A stretch of 20,026 bases of DNA from Patescibacteria group bacterium UBA6816. Its GTDB lineage: Bacteria > Patescibacteriota > Patescibacteriia > UBA2591 > UBA6264. Positions 6,062 through 12,346 of this stretch are shown here, piece after piece; positions within the stretch are counted from its first letter, which is position 1; each line of letters opens with the position of its first letter. The translations under genes and the position numbers were made by a program. The stretch is from contig DKES01000019.1 in the NCBI GenBank assembly GCA_002452615.1, forward strand, positions 1 through 20,026, read 5' to 3'. The notes below the pieces were generated by a model, which had not been told where the DNA came from, did no database searches, and saw only the letters and a program-made list of their open reading frames with translations.

Positions 6062-7282
6062 ATGACCTATTTTTTAATCTTAGGCAATAACCCAAGTTTG
6101 TCAATAGCTGAAATCAGTGCTTGCTTATCAAATAATATTAAAAAGGTAAAAAAAGTTTCAGAAGATTTTTTAATTTTAGAAACAAAACAAGAAATAGAGG
6201 CAAAAAAATTACAAAAAGAAATGGGAGGAATTGTGAAGATAGGGGAAATAAAAAAAGAGATTTTTTTAACAGATTTTTTAAAGGATAAAAATTTAATCCC
6301 TGATTTTTTAGAAGAAGAAATAAATAATTCTTCTTTTTTAAAAAATAAAATTATTTTTGGTTTTAGTTTTTATGGATTTAAAAGAAAATTAGAAACAAAA
6401 GAAACAGCTTTAATTATAAAACAAAAATTAAAAAATAAAGGAATTTCTTCCCGGTGGATATCTTGTTCAGAAAAAGCTCTTTCCACAGTTATTTTAAAAA
6501 AAAATAAAGTTTTAGAAAAAGGTTTAGAAGTTTGTTTTTTTCAAGATTGTCAGCAGGTTTTTTTAGGAAAAACTTTAACTTGTCAGCCCTGGGAAGAATA
6601 TAGTCAAAGAGATTTTGGTCGGCCAGAGCGCTCAATTGAAAAAGGCATGATTCCACCTAAATTAGCCCGGATAATGATTAATTTAGGAAAAGAAAGCCTT
6701 AAGAGTTGTTTTCTTGACCCTTTTTGTGGAAGTGGAACTTTTGTCCAAGAAGCCTTTTTAATGGATTTTAAAAGTATTATTGGAACAGATAAAGACGAGC
6801 AATCAATTATTAAGGCAAAAAAGAATTTAGCTTGGATAAGTAAAAGAGAAAATAAATCAATTAATCATATTTCTTTGTTTAGGGCTGATGTAAGAAAATT
6901 ATCTAAAAAAATAAGAAATCAATCAATTAGTTTAATTGCTACAGAACCTTATCTAGGTCCTTTAACAATAAAAGAAAAAGGGTCTTTTTATTTAATAAAA
7001 GAATTAAGTTCTTTATATGAATTCGCTTTCAAGGAATTTAAAGCATTAGTTAAACCACAAAAAAAAGTAGTGATTATTTTTCCTGTTTTAAATACAGAAA
7101 AAAAACAATATTTTCTTCCTATCTTAGATTCATTAAAAAATATGGGGTGGCAAAGAGAATCTTTAATTAATCCTGTTTTTTTAGAAAATAAAGTTATTAA
7201 AATGAATAATCGTTCTTCTATTATTTATTCTCGACCTGAACAAAAAGTATTAAGGGAAATTTTTGTTTTTAAGAATATTTAA
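6062..7282 (+). CDS. RNA (guanine-N2)-type methyltransferase, Trm11/Trm-G10 (UPF0020) family
   Basis: I chose the ATG at 6062 (MTYFLILGNNPSLSIAEISA), giving 406 residues. The frame is open from 5993, but that would overlap rpsF and the promoter at 6027-6055. The N-terminal half (about 1-170) looks like a divergent THUMP-type RNA-binding region. The C-terminal half is a Rossmann-fold SAM methylase with motif I DPFCGSGTFVQEA from residue 219 and GTDKDEQSIIKAK after it. Motif IV reads TEPYLGP (from residue 294) where archaeal and eukaryotic relatives have DPPY; the Asp to Glu change may alter activity. QPWEEYSQRDFGRPERS precedes the methylase, as in Trm11-like proteins. The likely substrate is a guanine in tRNA; this is inferred from the family. 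A strong terminator follows at 7296-7330. Confidence 0.82.
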   Translation: MTYFLILGNNPSLSIAEISACLSNNIKKVKKVSEDFLILETKQEIEAKKLQKEMGGIVKIGEIKKEIFLTDFLKDKNLIPDFLEEEINNSSFLKNKIIFGFSFYGFKRKLETKETALIIKQKLKNKGISSRWISCSEKALSTVILKKNKVLEKGLEVCFFQDCQQVFLGKTLTCQPWEEYSQRDFGRPERSIEKGMIPPKLARIMINLGKESLKSCFLDPFCGSGTFVQEAFLMDFKSIIGTDKDEQSIIKAKKNLAWISKRENKSINHISLFRADVRKLSKKIRNQSISLIATEPYLGPLTIKEKGSFYLIKELSSLYEFAFKEFKALVKPQKKVVIIFPVLNTEKKQYFLPILDSLKNMGWQRESLINPVFLENKVIKMNNRSSIIYSRPEQKVLREIFVFKNI

Positions 7283-7295
7283 TAATTTACGACGC

Positions 7296-7330
7296 AAAAA
7301 ATAGCCTTTGTAAAGCTATTTTTTATTTTT
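7296..7330 (+). terminator. Intrinsic terminator after the methyltransferase gene
   Basis: AAAAAATAGC (7296-7305) pairs over 10 bp with GCTATTTTTT (7315-7324) around a 9-base loop, followed by more T-rich sequence. It lies 13 bases after the stop codon. Confidence 0.88.
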
Positions 7331-7618
7331 TAAAAAAATAAACGAATAATCAATAATAAGTAAACAGTAATAAATAATAAGCAAACAGTAAACAGTAATA
7401 AATAATAAGTAATAAGAGTAATAAGTAATAAGTAATAAATTGTCAATTATCAATTATCAATTATAAGTAACAAGTAACAAGTACTCAGTAATCACTAATC
7501 AGTAATCAGTTCTCAGTTCTCAATTTTCAATGACCAATAATCAAAAAAAAGCAATCAATAATTATTTATCAACTATCAATTATTAATAATTAGTTATTAG
7601 TAATTAATTGTCAAGATT
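7331..7618. repeat. Degenerate heptanucleotide repeat array
   Basis: No gene lies here. From 7416 to 7618 the sequence can be cut into 29 consecutive 7-base units in one unbroken phase. Most fit YARTWAT or a close variant: CAATTAT, AAGTAAC, CAGTAAT, CAGTTCT, CAATAAT, TAGTAAT. Identical neighbours occur in runs of two or three (three CAATTAT at 7444-7464, two AAGTAAC at 7465-7478, two CAGTTCT at 7507-7520). To the left, a 20-bp direct repeat (7362-7381 and 7390-7409) is spaced by 28 bases, four units. Similar seven-base arrays (STRR) are described in cyanobacteria. A role is unknown. Confidence 0.85.
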
Positions 7619-7643
7619 AAGGCTAAAAATGGTATTTAAAACA

Positions 7644-7667
7644 AAAATGTTCCTCGAGGAACATTTT
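7644..7667. repeat. Perfect 24-bp palindrome
   Basis: The half site AAAATGTTCCTC (7644-7655) is followed without spacer by its exact reverse complement (7656-7667). It lies downstream of both converging genes, between the heptamer array and the ROK kinase gene. It could be a protein-binding site or, as RNA, a terminator-like hairpin usable from both strands. The stretch from 7668 to 7795 shows nothing further that I can support. Confidence 0.85.
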
Positions 7668-7795
7668 ACTATTTTTTCTTCTATTTTAAGAAAATTAAAA
7701 GGGGTTAAATTAAGTTTCTTCTTTATTTAGAGCCATTATTCTTGAGTCGTTAAATACAGAAATATGCGACTTAAAATGTAAGAAAATAGAAAAAA

Positions 7796-8638
7796 CTATT
7801 TTTTTATCCTATTTTTTAAGAAAAACAAGCCACCATAAAGACCAGCTTGGTCACCTAATTTGTTTTGAAGAATTAAAGGGGGTTTGAATATTTTTAATTC
7901 TTTTTTTAAGTTTTTTCTAATCATTTTTATTAAATTTTGTCCTTTTTGAGAAATTCCTCCCCCTAAAATAATTACTTGAGGTGACCAAAGTACACTTAAA
8001 TTAATTATTCCAGGAGTTAATTCTTGAGCATATATTTCCCAGATTTTTTGATGATGACAATTTTCAGGCTTGATTTTATATTTTTGTTTAAAAGCTTTTC
8101 CAGAAACAAAAGACTCTAAACAGCCTTTTTGTCCACAGCTGGGCCAGCGCAAACCATCCATTTTTATAATTTGATGCCCTGGTTCAAATCCTTGAGTATT
8201 TTGGTCTATTTTTTGATTGACAATTCTAACTCCTCCTACCCCAGTGCCTAAGCTCAGGTAAGCAACAATCTTTTTATTTCTCCCTGCCCCCTTAATTGCT
8301 TCTCCTAAACCAGCCAAATCAGCATCATTTTTTAAAAATACCGGGCAATTAAAAAAATTAGACAAAGATTTAGCTAAAGGTTTTTTAGCCCAATCTTTTA
8401 AATTAGGAGCCTGAAGCAAATTTTTTTCATTTGAACTAAAAGTCCCGGGCAAGCCTAAAACCAGGGCTTGAATTTCTTTTTGAGGAGACAAGGCTTGAAT
8501 TTCTTTTTTTAATTGATTAATCCCTTGAGAATATTTTTTTTCTGTAGGAAATTTTTTAATTTCCTTTATTAAGGAAAAATTAGTGGCCCGGGCTAATCGT
8601 GTTTGAGTCCCCCCAATATCAGCTAAAATAAAGTTCAT
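7796..8638 (-). CDS. ROK family sugar kinase (probable glucokinase)
   Basis: This 280-residue protein has the ASKHA fold of ROK kinases, which phosphorylate glucose or related sugars in the cytoplasm. The phosphate-1 loop is DIGGTQTR (7-14). LKNDADLAGLGEA begins at residue 102, with Asp105 the probable catalytic base. The ATP-binding SLGTGVGG lies at 129-136, and FEPGH at 151-155 carries the Glu and His of the sugar site. SCGQKGCLES (167-176) is the ROK zinc region, but the first of its three usual cysteines is replaced: Pro166 precedes SCG. ILGGGIS closes the adenosine site. The length is slightly below the roughly 300 residues usual for ROK glucokinases. It follows alr after nine bases. Exact sugar specificity cannot be read from the sequence. 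Confidence 0.87.
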   Translation of the reverse strand: MNFILADIGGTQTRLARATNFSLIKEIKKFPTEKKYSQGINQLKKEIQALSPQKEIQALVLGLPGTFSSNEKNLLQAPNLKDWAKKPLAKSLSNFFNCPVFLKNDADLAGLGEAIKGAGRNKKIVAYLSLGTGVGGVRIVNQKIDQNTQGFEPGHQIIKMDGLRWPSCGQKGCLESFVSGKAFKQKYKIKPENCHHQKIWEIYAQELTPGIINLSVLWSPQVIILGGGISQKGQNLIKMIRKNLKKELKIFKPPLILQNKLGDQAGLYGGLFFLKNRIKK

Positions 8639-8647
8639 AAAATTTAA

Positions 8648-9793
8648 TTAATTAATTATGCTTCGGCGCAAATGAGGAGGAAGATGAACTAAAATTTCAT
8701 AAGGAATGGTTTGGCTTAAATAAGCTATATTTTCAATTGAATTTTTGTCGTTGGGGTTTGAACTAATAATTTTTACTTTATCGTTAAGCTTTATTTCCGG
8801 GAGAGAACTAACATCTAAAGAGGTGATGTTCATGCTAACCCGGCCAACAATAGGACAAAAATGAGAACCAATTTTAAAAAATCCTTGATTAGATAATCTT
8901 CGGTCAACACCCTCAAAATATCCCACGGGGACCGTGGCGATAAGGCAGGATTTCTGGGTTTGATAACTGGTTTGGTAGCCGATATATTCTCCTGGGGGTA
9001 ATTTTCTTAAAGAGGTAATTAAAGACTCCATTTCTAAAGCAGGTTTTAAATCTAGTTTATTTAAAGGAGAGGGATTAATTCCATATAAACCAATCCCTAG
9101 GCGAATAACATTTTCTGAAATTTGAGGAGAATAAAAAGTGCCAGCGGTTGCAGAAATATGGAAAAATTTTATTAAAGAAAAGTTTTTTTTAAACAAAGAA
9201 ACAATTTCTTCCCATTTTTTAATCTGGGATTTAGTAAAAGTTTTGTCCGGATTGTCTGCCTCAGCAAAATGAGAACAAATCCCCTCTAATTCTAAAAAAG
9301 AATTAGCCTTAATTATTTTAATTGCTTCTTTTACTTGATTTAAAAGGATTCCTTGCCGGTGCATGCCAGTATCAATTTTTAAATGAATTTTTATTTTTTT
9401 ATTGGCTTTTTTAGAAACTCTTTTTAATTGCTCTAGACTAGTAATAGTAAAAGAAACCAAGGATAATTTAGAGTGAATGATGTTTTCTAAAAGAGTATAG
9501 CCAATAATTAAAATTTTTGATTTAATGCCATTTTTGCGCAGAATAATGGCTTCGTATAGGGAATCAAGAACAAAAAAGGCGATTTTTTCTTGGTCTAGAA
9601 TTTGAGCAACAGGGATTAAGCCGTGGCCATAAGCATTGCTTTTTAAAACCGGAGCAAATAATTTTTGAGGATATTTTTTTTGATATTTTTGTAAATTATG
9701 TTTTATTTTTTTTCGAGAAATAAAAATTTTCACAGACGGAGAATAGTGAATAAAACGCCTTTGTATTTTTCTTAAAAATCTTATTAAGCGCAT
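8648..9793 (-). CDS. alr: Alanine racemase
   Basis: Alanine racemase uses pyridoxal phosphate to convert L-alanine to D-alanine for peptidoglycan. The 381 residues match the family. The PLP lysine is Lys51 in VLKSNAYGHG. Other family segments are LKIDTGMHRQG, EGICSHFAEAD, the FHISATAGTF stretch, and RLGIGLYGINPS, which binds the PLP phosphate. In IGYQTSYQTQ the C-terminal Tyr corresponds to the second catalytic base. VGRVSMNITSLDV has Ser-Met-Asn where most have Cys-Met-Asp. A basic extension of about 12 residues precedes the usual start (MRLIRFLRKIQRR); starts further in are possible, but I kept the ATG at 9793. It is first in a two-gene unit with the ROK kinase. Confidence 0.94.
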   Translation of the reverse strand: MRLIRFLRKIQRRFIHYSPSVKIFISRKKIKHNLQKYQKKYPQKLFAPVLKSNAYGHGLIPVAQILDQEKIAFFVLDSLYEAIILRKNGIKSKILIIGYTLLENIIHSKLSLVSFTITSLEQLKRVSKKANKKIKIHLKIDTGMHRQGILLNQVKEAIKIIKANSFLELEGICSHFAEADNPDKTFTKSQIKKWEEIVSLFKKNFSLIKFFHISATAGTFYSPQISENVIRLGIGLYGINPSPLNKLDLKPALEMESLITSLRKLPPGEYIGYQTSYQTQKSCLIATVPVGYFEGVDRRLSNQGFFKIGSHFCPIVGRVSMNITSLDVSSLPEIKLNDKVKIISSNPNDKNSIENIAYLSQTIPYEILVHLPPHLRRSIIN

Positions 9794-9840
9794 TAAAATT
9801 AAAAGAATAATTTAAAAAAATGGTGTTTGTTTGAAAAAGT

Positions 9841-10030
9841 CAGAACCCATTTTGAACGAAATCCCGACTGATTGCCACGCGAAGTGCGGCAGAACCAAAA
9901 CGGAACGCTCGGGCGGGCAAAAAAGAAGGGGGTTGGGGGGAAGGAATTTTTGCCCGCCCTCGCTTTCCGCCTCCGCCGAATTTCGTGCCAGTGAAACTGG
10001 CCCGCCGCCTAAAATTGATGAACGGTAAGG
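9841..10030. repeat. GC-rich intergenic element with three hairpins
   Basis: This stretch differs sharply in composition from its AT-rich surroundings. It contains three hairpins in a row. The first is TGCCACGC-GAA-GTGCGGCA (imperfect), near 9875-9893. The second is a perfect 13-bp stem (9911-9923 with 9947-9959), extendable outward with three mismatches. The third is GCCAGT-GAA-ACTGGC, near 9989-10003. The loop of the central hairpin holds two long G runs. An open frame of 65 codons crosses it but looks non-coding (low-complexity, Pro/Arg-rich, spanning the palindromes). It may be a repeated extragenic or mobile-element-derived unit, and it marks the left edge of the compositionally foreign operon. 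Confidence 0.7.
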
Positions 10031-10088
10031 GCTCGAAAATTAATGCCTGTATTCAATTATCAATTTAGCACACATCCTCAAATTTGTA

Positions 10089-10118
10089 TATGTTTTGCCT
10101 TGATATGTTTTGCCTTGA
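10089..10118. repeat. 15-bp tandem direct repeat upstream of marR
   Basis: TATGTTTTGCCTTGA occurs twice head to tail (10089-10103 and 10104-10118), and TAT begins a third copy. It ends 11 bases before the -35 box at 10130, a typical place for a regulator-binding site. Confidence 0.8.
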
Positions 10119-10127
10119 TATTATTTT

Positions 10128-10159
10128 ACTTGACAAGTATTTTGACATGGTATATACTT
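10128..10159 (+). promoter_or_regulatory. Promoter and probable operator of the marR-adaptor-RND operon
   Basis: TTGACA (10130-10135) and TATACT (10153-10158) are separated by 17 bases, giving a start near 10165 and a leader of about 33 bases. The -35 box sits in the perfect palindrome ACTTGACAAGT (10128-10138). AAGTAT (10135-10140) and ATACTT (10154-10159) form a second inverted repeat bracketing the promoter spacer. MarR proteins usually bind such palindromes over their own promoters, so autoregulation is likely. A second TTGACA at 10142-10147 has no good partner. Confidence 0.72.
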
Positions 10160-10197
10160 AGAATATCTAATAATTTAACAGTCTAACCAATTAAAAT

Positions 10198-10641
10198 ATG
10201 AATAATAACAACAAAACAATAAATCGCATGATTCCGCTTATTTTCAACACCAGCCGTTTAATCCACGAGCAGTCAAAAGGAAAAAAAGACCACCCAGACC
10301 CCTTTTCTGTTCTGCGTTTGGAAACTTTGCGTTATGTAGCAGAAAAGGAAAATCCGTCCATGAAAGGAGTGGCTGATCATTTTTACATTACTCCGTCTTC
10401 CGCAACTTCTCTTATTAATCCTCTTGTCAAAACAAAGATGCTTAAAAGAGTTGTTGATAAAAATGACAGGCGAGTTACTCATCTTTCTATTACTTCAAAA
10501 GGCCGAAAAAACCTCAACGAAGGACTTAATAAAATTAATAGTCGTATGCGAAAAATTTTAATAAAGCTTAGCACAAAAGAGCAAGAAAGTCTTATTAAAA
10601 TTTTAGAGAAACTTTCAAAAATCTATGACAAATCTAATTAA
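10198..10641 (+). CDS. MarR family transcriptional regulator
   Basis: MarR proteins are dimeric winged-helix repressors that release DNA when they bind small, often toxic, molecules. The 147-residue length is typical. A helical N-terminus contributes to the dimer. The winged helix runs from about residue 45 to 100: MKGVADHFYITPSSATSLINPLVKTKML holds the recognition helix, and DKNDRRVTHLSITSKG the wing with its Asp and Arg pair. The last 35 residues form the C-terminal dimer helices. The gene is first in the operon, preceded by a palindromic promoter, and its last 17 bases overlap the adaptor gene. The context says it controls the efflux pump. Its ligand cannot be predicted. Confidence 0.9.
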   Translation: MNNNNKTINRMIPLIFNTSRLIHEQSKGKKDHPDPFSVLRLETLRYVAEKENPSMKGVADHFYITPSSATSLINPLVKTKMLKRVVDKNDRRVTHLSITSKGRKNLNEGLNKINSRMRKILIKLSTKEQESLIKILEKLSKIYDKSN

Positions 10642-12346
10642 AAATAAAATTTATCGAAGAATCTTATTCAGCGTCGTTTTGATTGCCGGTTTAGTTATTG
10701 CAGCTCGTTTATTATTTACGGGAAACGGTGGTAATTTTTCACAGGCTAACATATTGGGCGGTGCTCCTGATGACGCCGTGTCTGCTGAAAAAACAGTCAA
10801 TGTTCAGATTAGGAAAATATCTCCAGAAAACATTATTCAGAATATTTCTGTCTCTGCTGTGACTAAACCACAAAATGAAGCCAAAGTCAGTTCTAAAATG
10901 ACAGGTCGGGTTGTTGATATTTACTTTAAAGAGGGAGACTGGGTTAATGCGGGACAAGCTATTATTCAACTGGAACAAGATCAAATCCTGAGAGTGGCTT
11001 ATAATAACGCGCAAACTAACTTAATTAACACCCGTGCCTCTATAGATCAAGACATAAGGGCGGCCGAGGTTGCAGTAGGAGCGGCAAAAACAGCTCTGGC
11101 AAATGCAGAGAAATCTTTGAATAATGTCAGCACAAATAACGAACAAATGATTGACGATGCCTATACTAGTGCTTTTAATACCTCTCGTAATGCGGTTCTA
11201 ACAGGGACTAATGCTATAGTTACAGCGACCGATCTTCAATATAAATATTTCTTTGGTAACGATCAGGAAGATCTGCGCATTGCCGACAAAAAATCAAGGG
11301 CGGTTTGGCTACTTTTAGGCGAATCAAATGCCGGCAGGTGGATTTCACAATTTATCATTCCTTTGAATGGCGGAGTTAAGGGGCAGATTGAAGAGGCAGC
11401 GGCGGATTTTTCTCAAGAGAAAATTGACAGGATATTGATTGATATCGTGCCGGCCATGCAGGCTATAAGAGATTTATTAACTGAAATAAGAGCTACCTTA
11501 GATTGGAAATATAATGTTTTAGCTTCAGAAAAAACTGCGGTAGATACATCTCGAGCAGGTATTGAAGCATCTCTTAATGCTTTGTCTAATGTCCAGCAAG
11601 TAATAACTAATGCTAAATTAGGAAAAAATACAGGAAATGATGCGGCTCAATCGGCTTATGACAGCGCTAAAAAACAACTTGAATCAGCAGAGGCAAATTT
11701 AGCCAGCATTAAAAAGAAAGCAGAACTTCAAATTGCCGTTGCTCAAGGCCAATTAGATTCTGTACAAGCGCAGTTAGGCAATACCACCATCACCGCGCCT
11801 ATTTCCGGCATAATCAGCAAAAAGTTTATTGAAGCGGGAGAAATGGCTGTGGCCGGCAGTCCAGTGGTCAATATTGTCAATACTAAGGGCATAGAAATTG
11901 AATTGTTTCTAACTGAATTTGATATTGGCAAAGTATTGGTTGGCCAAGAAGTCCAGGTGAGCTTGGCGGCTTATCCTAATGAAGAATTCCTTGGAAAGAT
12001 TTATTATGTCGGTTTCGTGGCTGATCCAATAAGCAAAAAATTTCCTGTTAAAATTCAATTAGGTAATGAGGGCGGAAAGATTAAGGCAGGCATGTTAGCC
12101 GAGATAAGAATAATAACCAAGAAACAAGAAAATGTTTTAGTGATTCCAAAAACATCAGTATTTATTGAAAATGGCATTGAAAAAGTATATACAGTTAAAA
12201 ATTCTGTTGTTGAAATCAAAAGCGTCAAAACAGAAGTTATTAGTGACAGCGAGTTAAAAGTTATTGAAGGATTAATTGAGGGCGATGAGGTTGTTATTGA
12301 AGGAAATTATGACTTAAATAATGGAGACTTAGTGAGTATATTATGA
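10625..12346 (+). CDS. RND efflux pump periplasmic-adaptor-type (HlyD/MFP) subunit
   Basis: Adaptors of this family are anchored in the cytoplasmic membrane and link the pump to an exit path. The 573 residues are longer than the usual 370-450. One transmembrane anchor lies at about 12-31. The first half of the lipoyl domain is at 85-116 (SSKMTGRVVDIYFKEGDWVNAG) and the second at 387-420 (TITAPISGIISKKFIEAGEM). Between them lie about 270 residues of mostly helical, Ala/Asn/Gln-rich sequence; 170-330 looks like an added helical domain inside the normal hairpin. A beta-barrel (420-500) and membrane-proximal domain (500-573) follow. There is no lipobox. It overlaps marR by 17 bases and the RND gene by 4 (ATGA), so the three genes are translationally linked. 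Confidence 0.88.
   Translation: MTNLIKNKIYRRILFSVVLIAGLVIAARLLFTGNGGNFSQANILGGAPDDAVSAEKTVNVQIRKISPENIIQNISVSAVTKPQNEAKVSSKMTGRVVDIYFKEGDWVNAGQAIIQLEQDQILRVAYNNAQTNLINTRASIDQDIRAAEVAVGAAKTALANAEKSLNNVSTNNEQMIDDAYTSAFNTSRNAVLTGTNAIVTATDLQYKYFFGNDQEDLRIADKKSRAVWLLLGESNAGRWISQFIIPLNGGVKGQIEEAAADFSQEKIDRILIDIVPAMQAIRDLLTEIRATLDWKYNVLASEKTAVDTSRAGIEASLNALSNVQQVITNAKLGKNTGNDAAQSAYDSAKKQLESAEANLASIKKKAELQIAVAQGQLDSVQAQLGNTTITAPISGIISKKFIEAGEMAVAGSPVVNIVNTKGIEIELFLTEFDIGKVLVGQEVQVSLAAYPNEEFLGKIYYVGFVADPISKKFPVKIQLGNEGGKIKAGMLAEIRIITKKQENVLVIPKTSVFIENGIEKVYTVKNSVVEIKSVKTEVISDSELKVIEGLIEGDEVVIEGNYDLNNGDLVSIL

Noticed and set aside
7416..7618. Heptamer array considered as a CRISPR array
   Set aside because: Units are 7 bases with no unique spacers of 30-40 bases and no cas genes nearby.
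7648..7731. 27-codon frame beginning in the 24-bp palindrome
   Set aside because: The start is produced by the palindrome on both strands, and there is no ribosome-binding site or recognisable sequence.
9831..10028. 65-codon open frame across the GC-rich island
   Set aside because: It spans several palindromes, has a low-complexity Pro/Gly/Arg-rich translation, resembles no known domain and lacks a ribosome-binding site. The frame is open mainly because the DNA is GC-rich.
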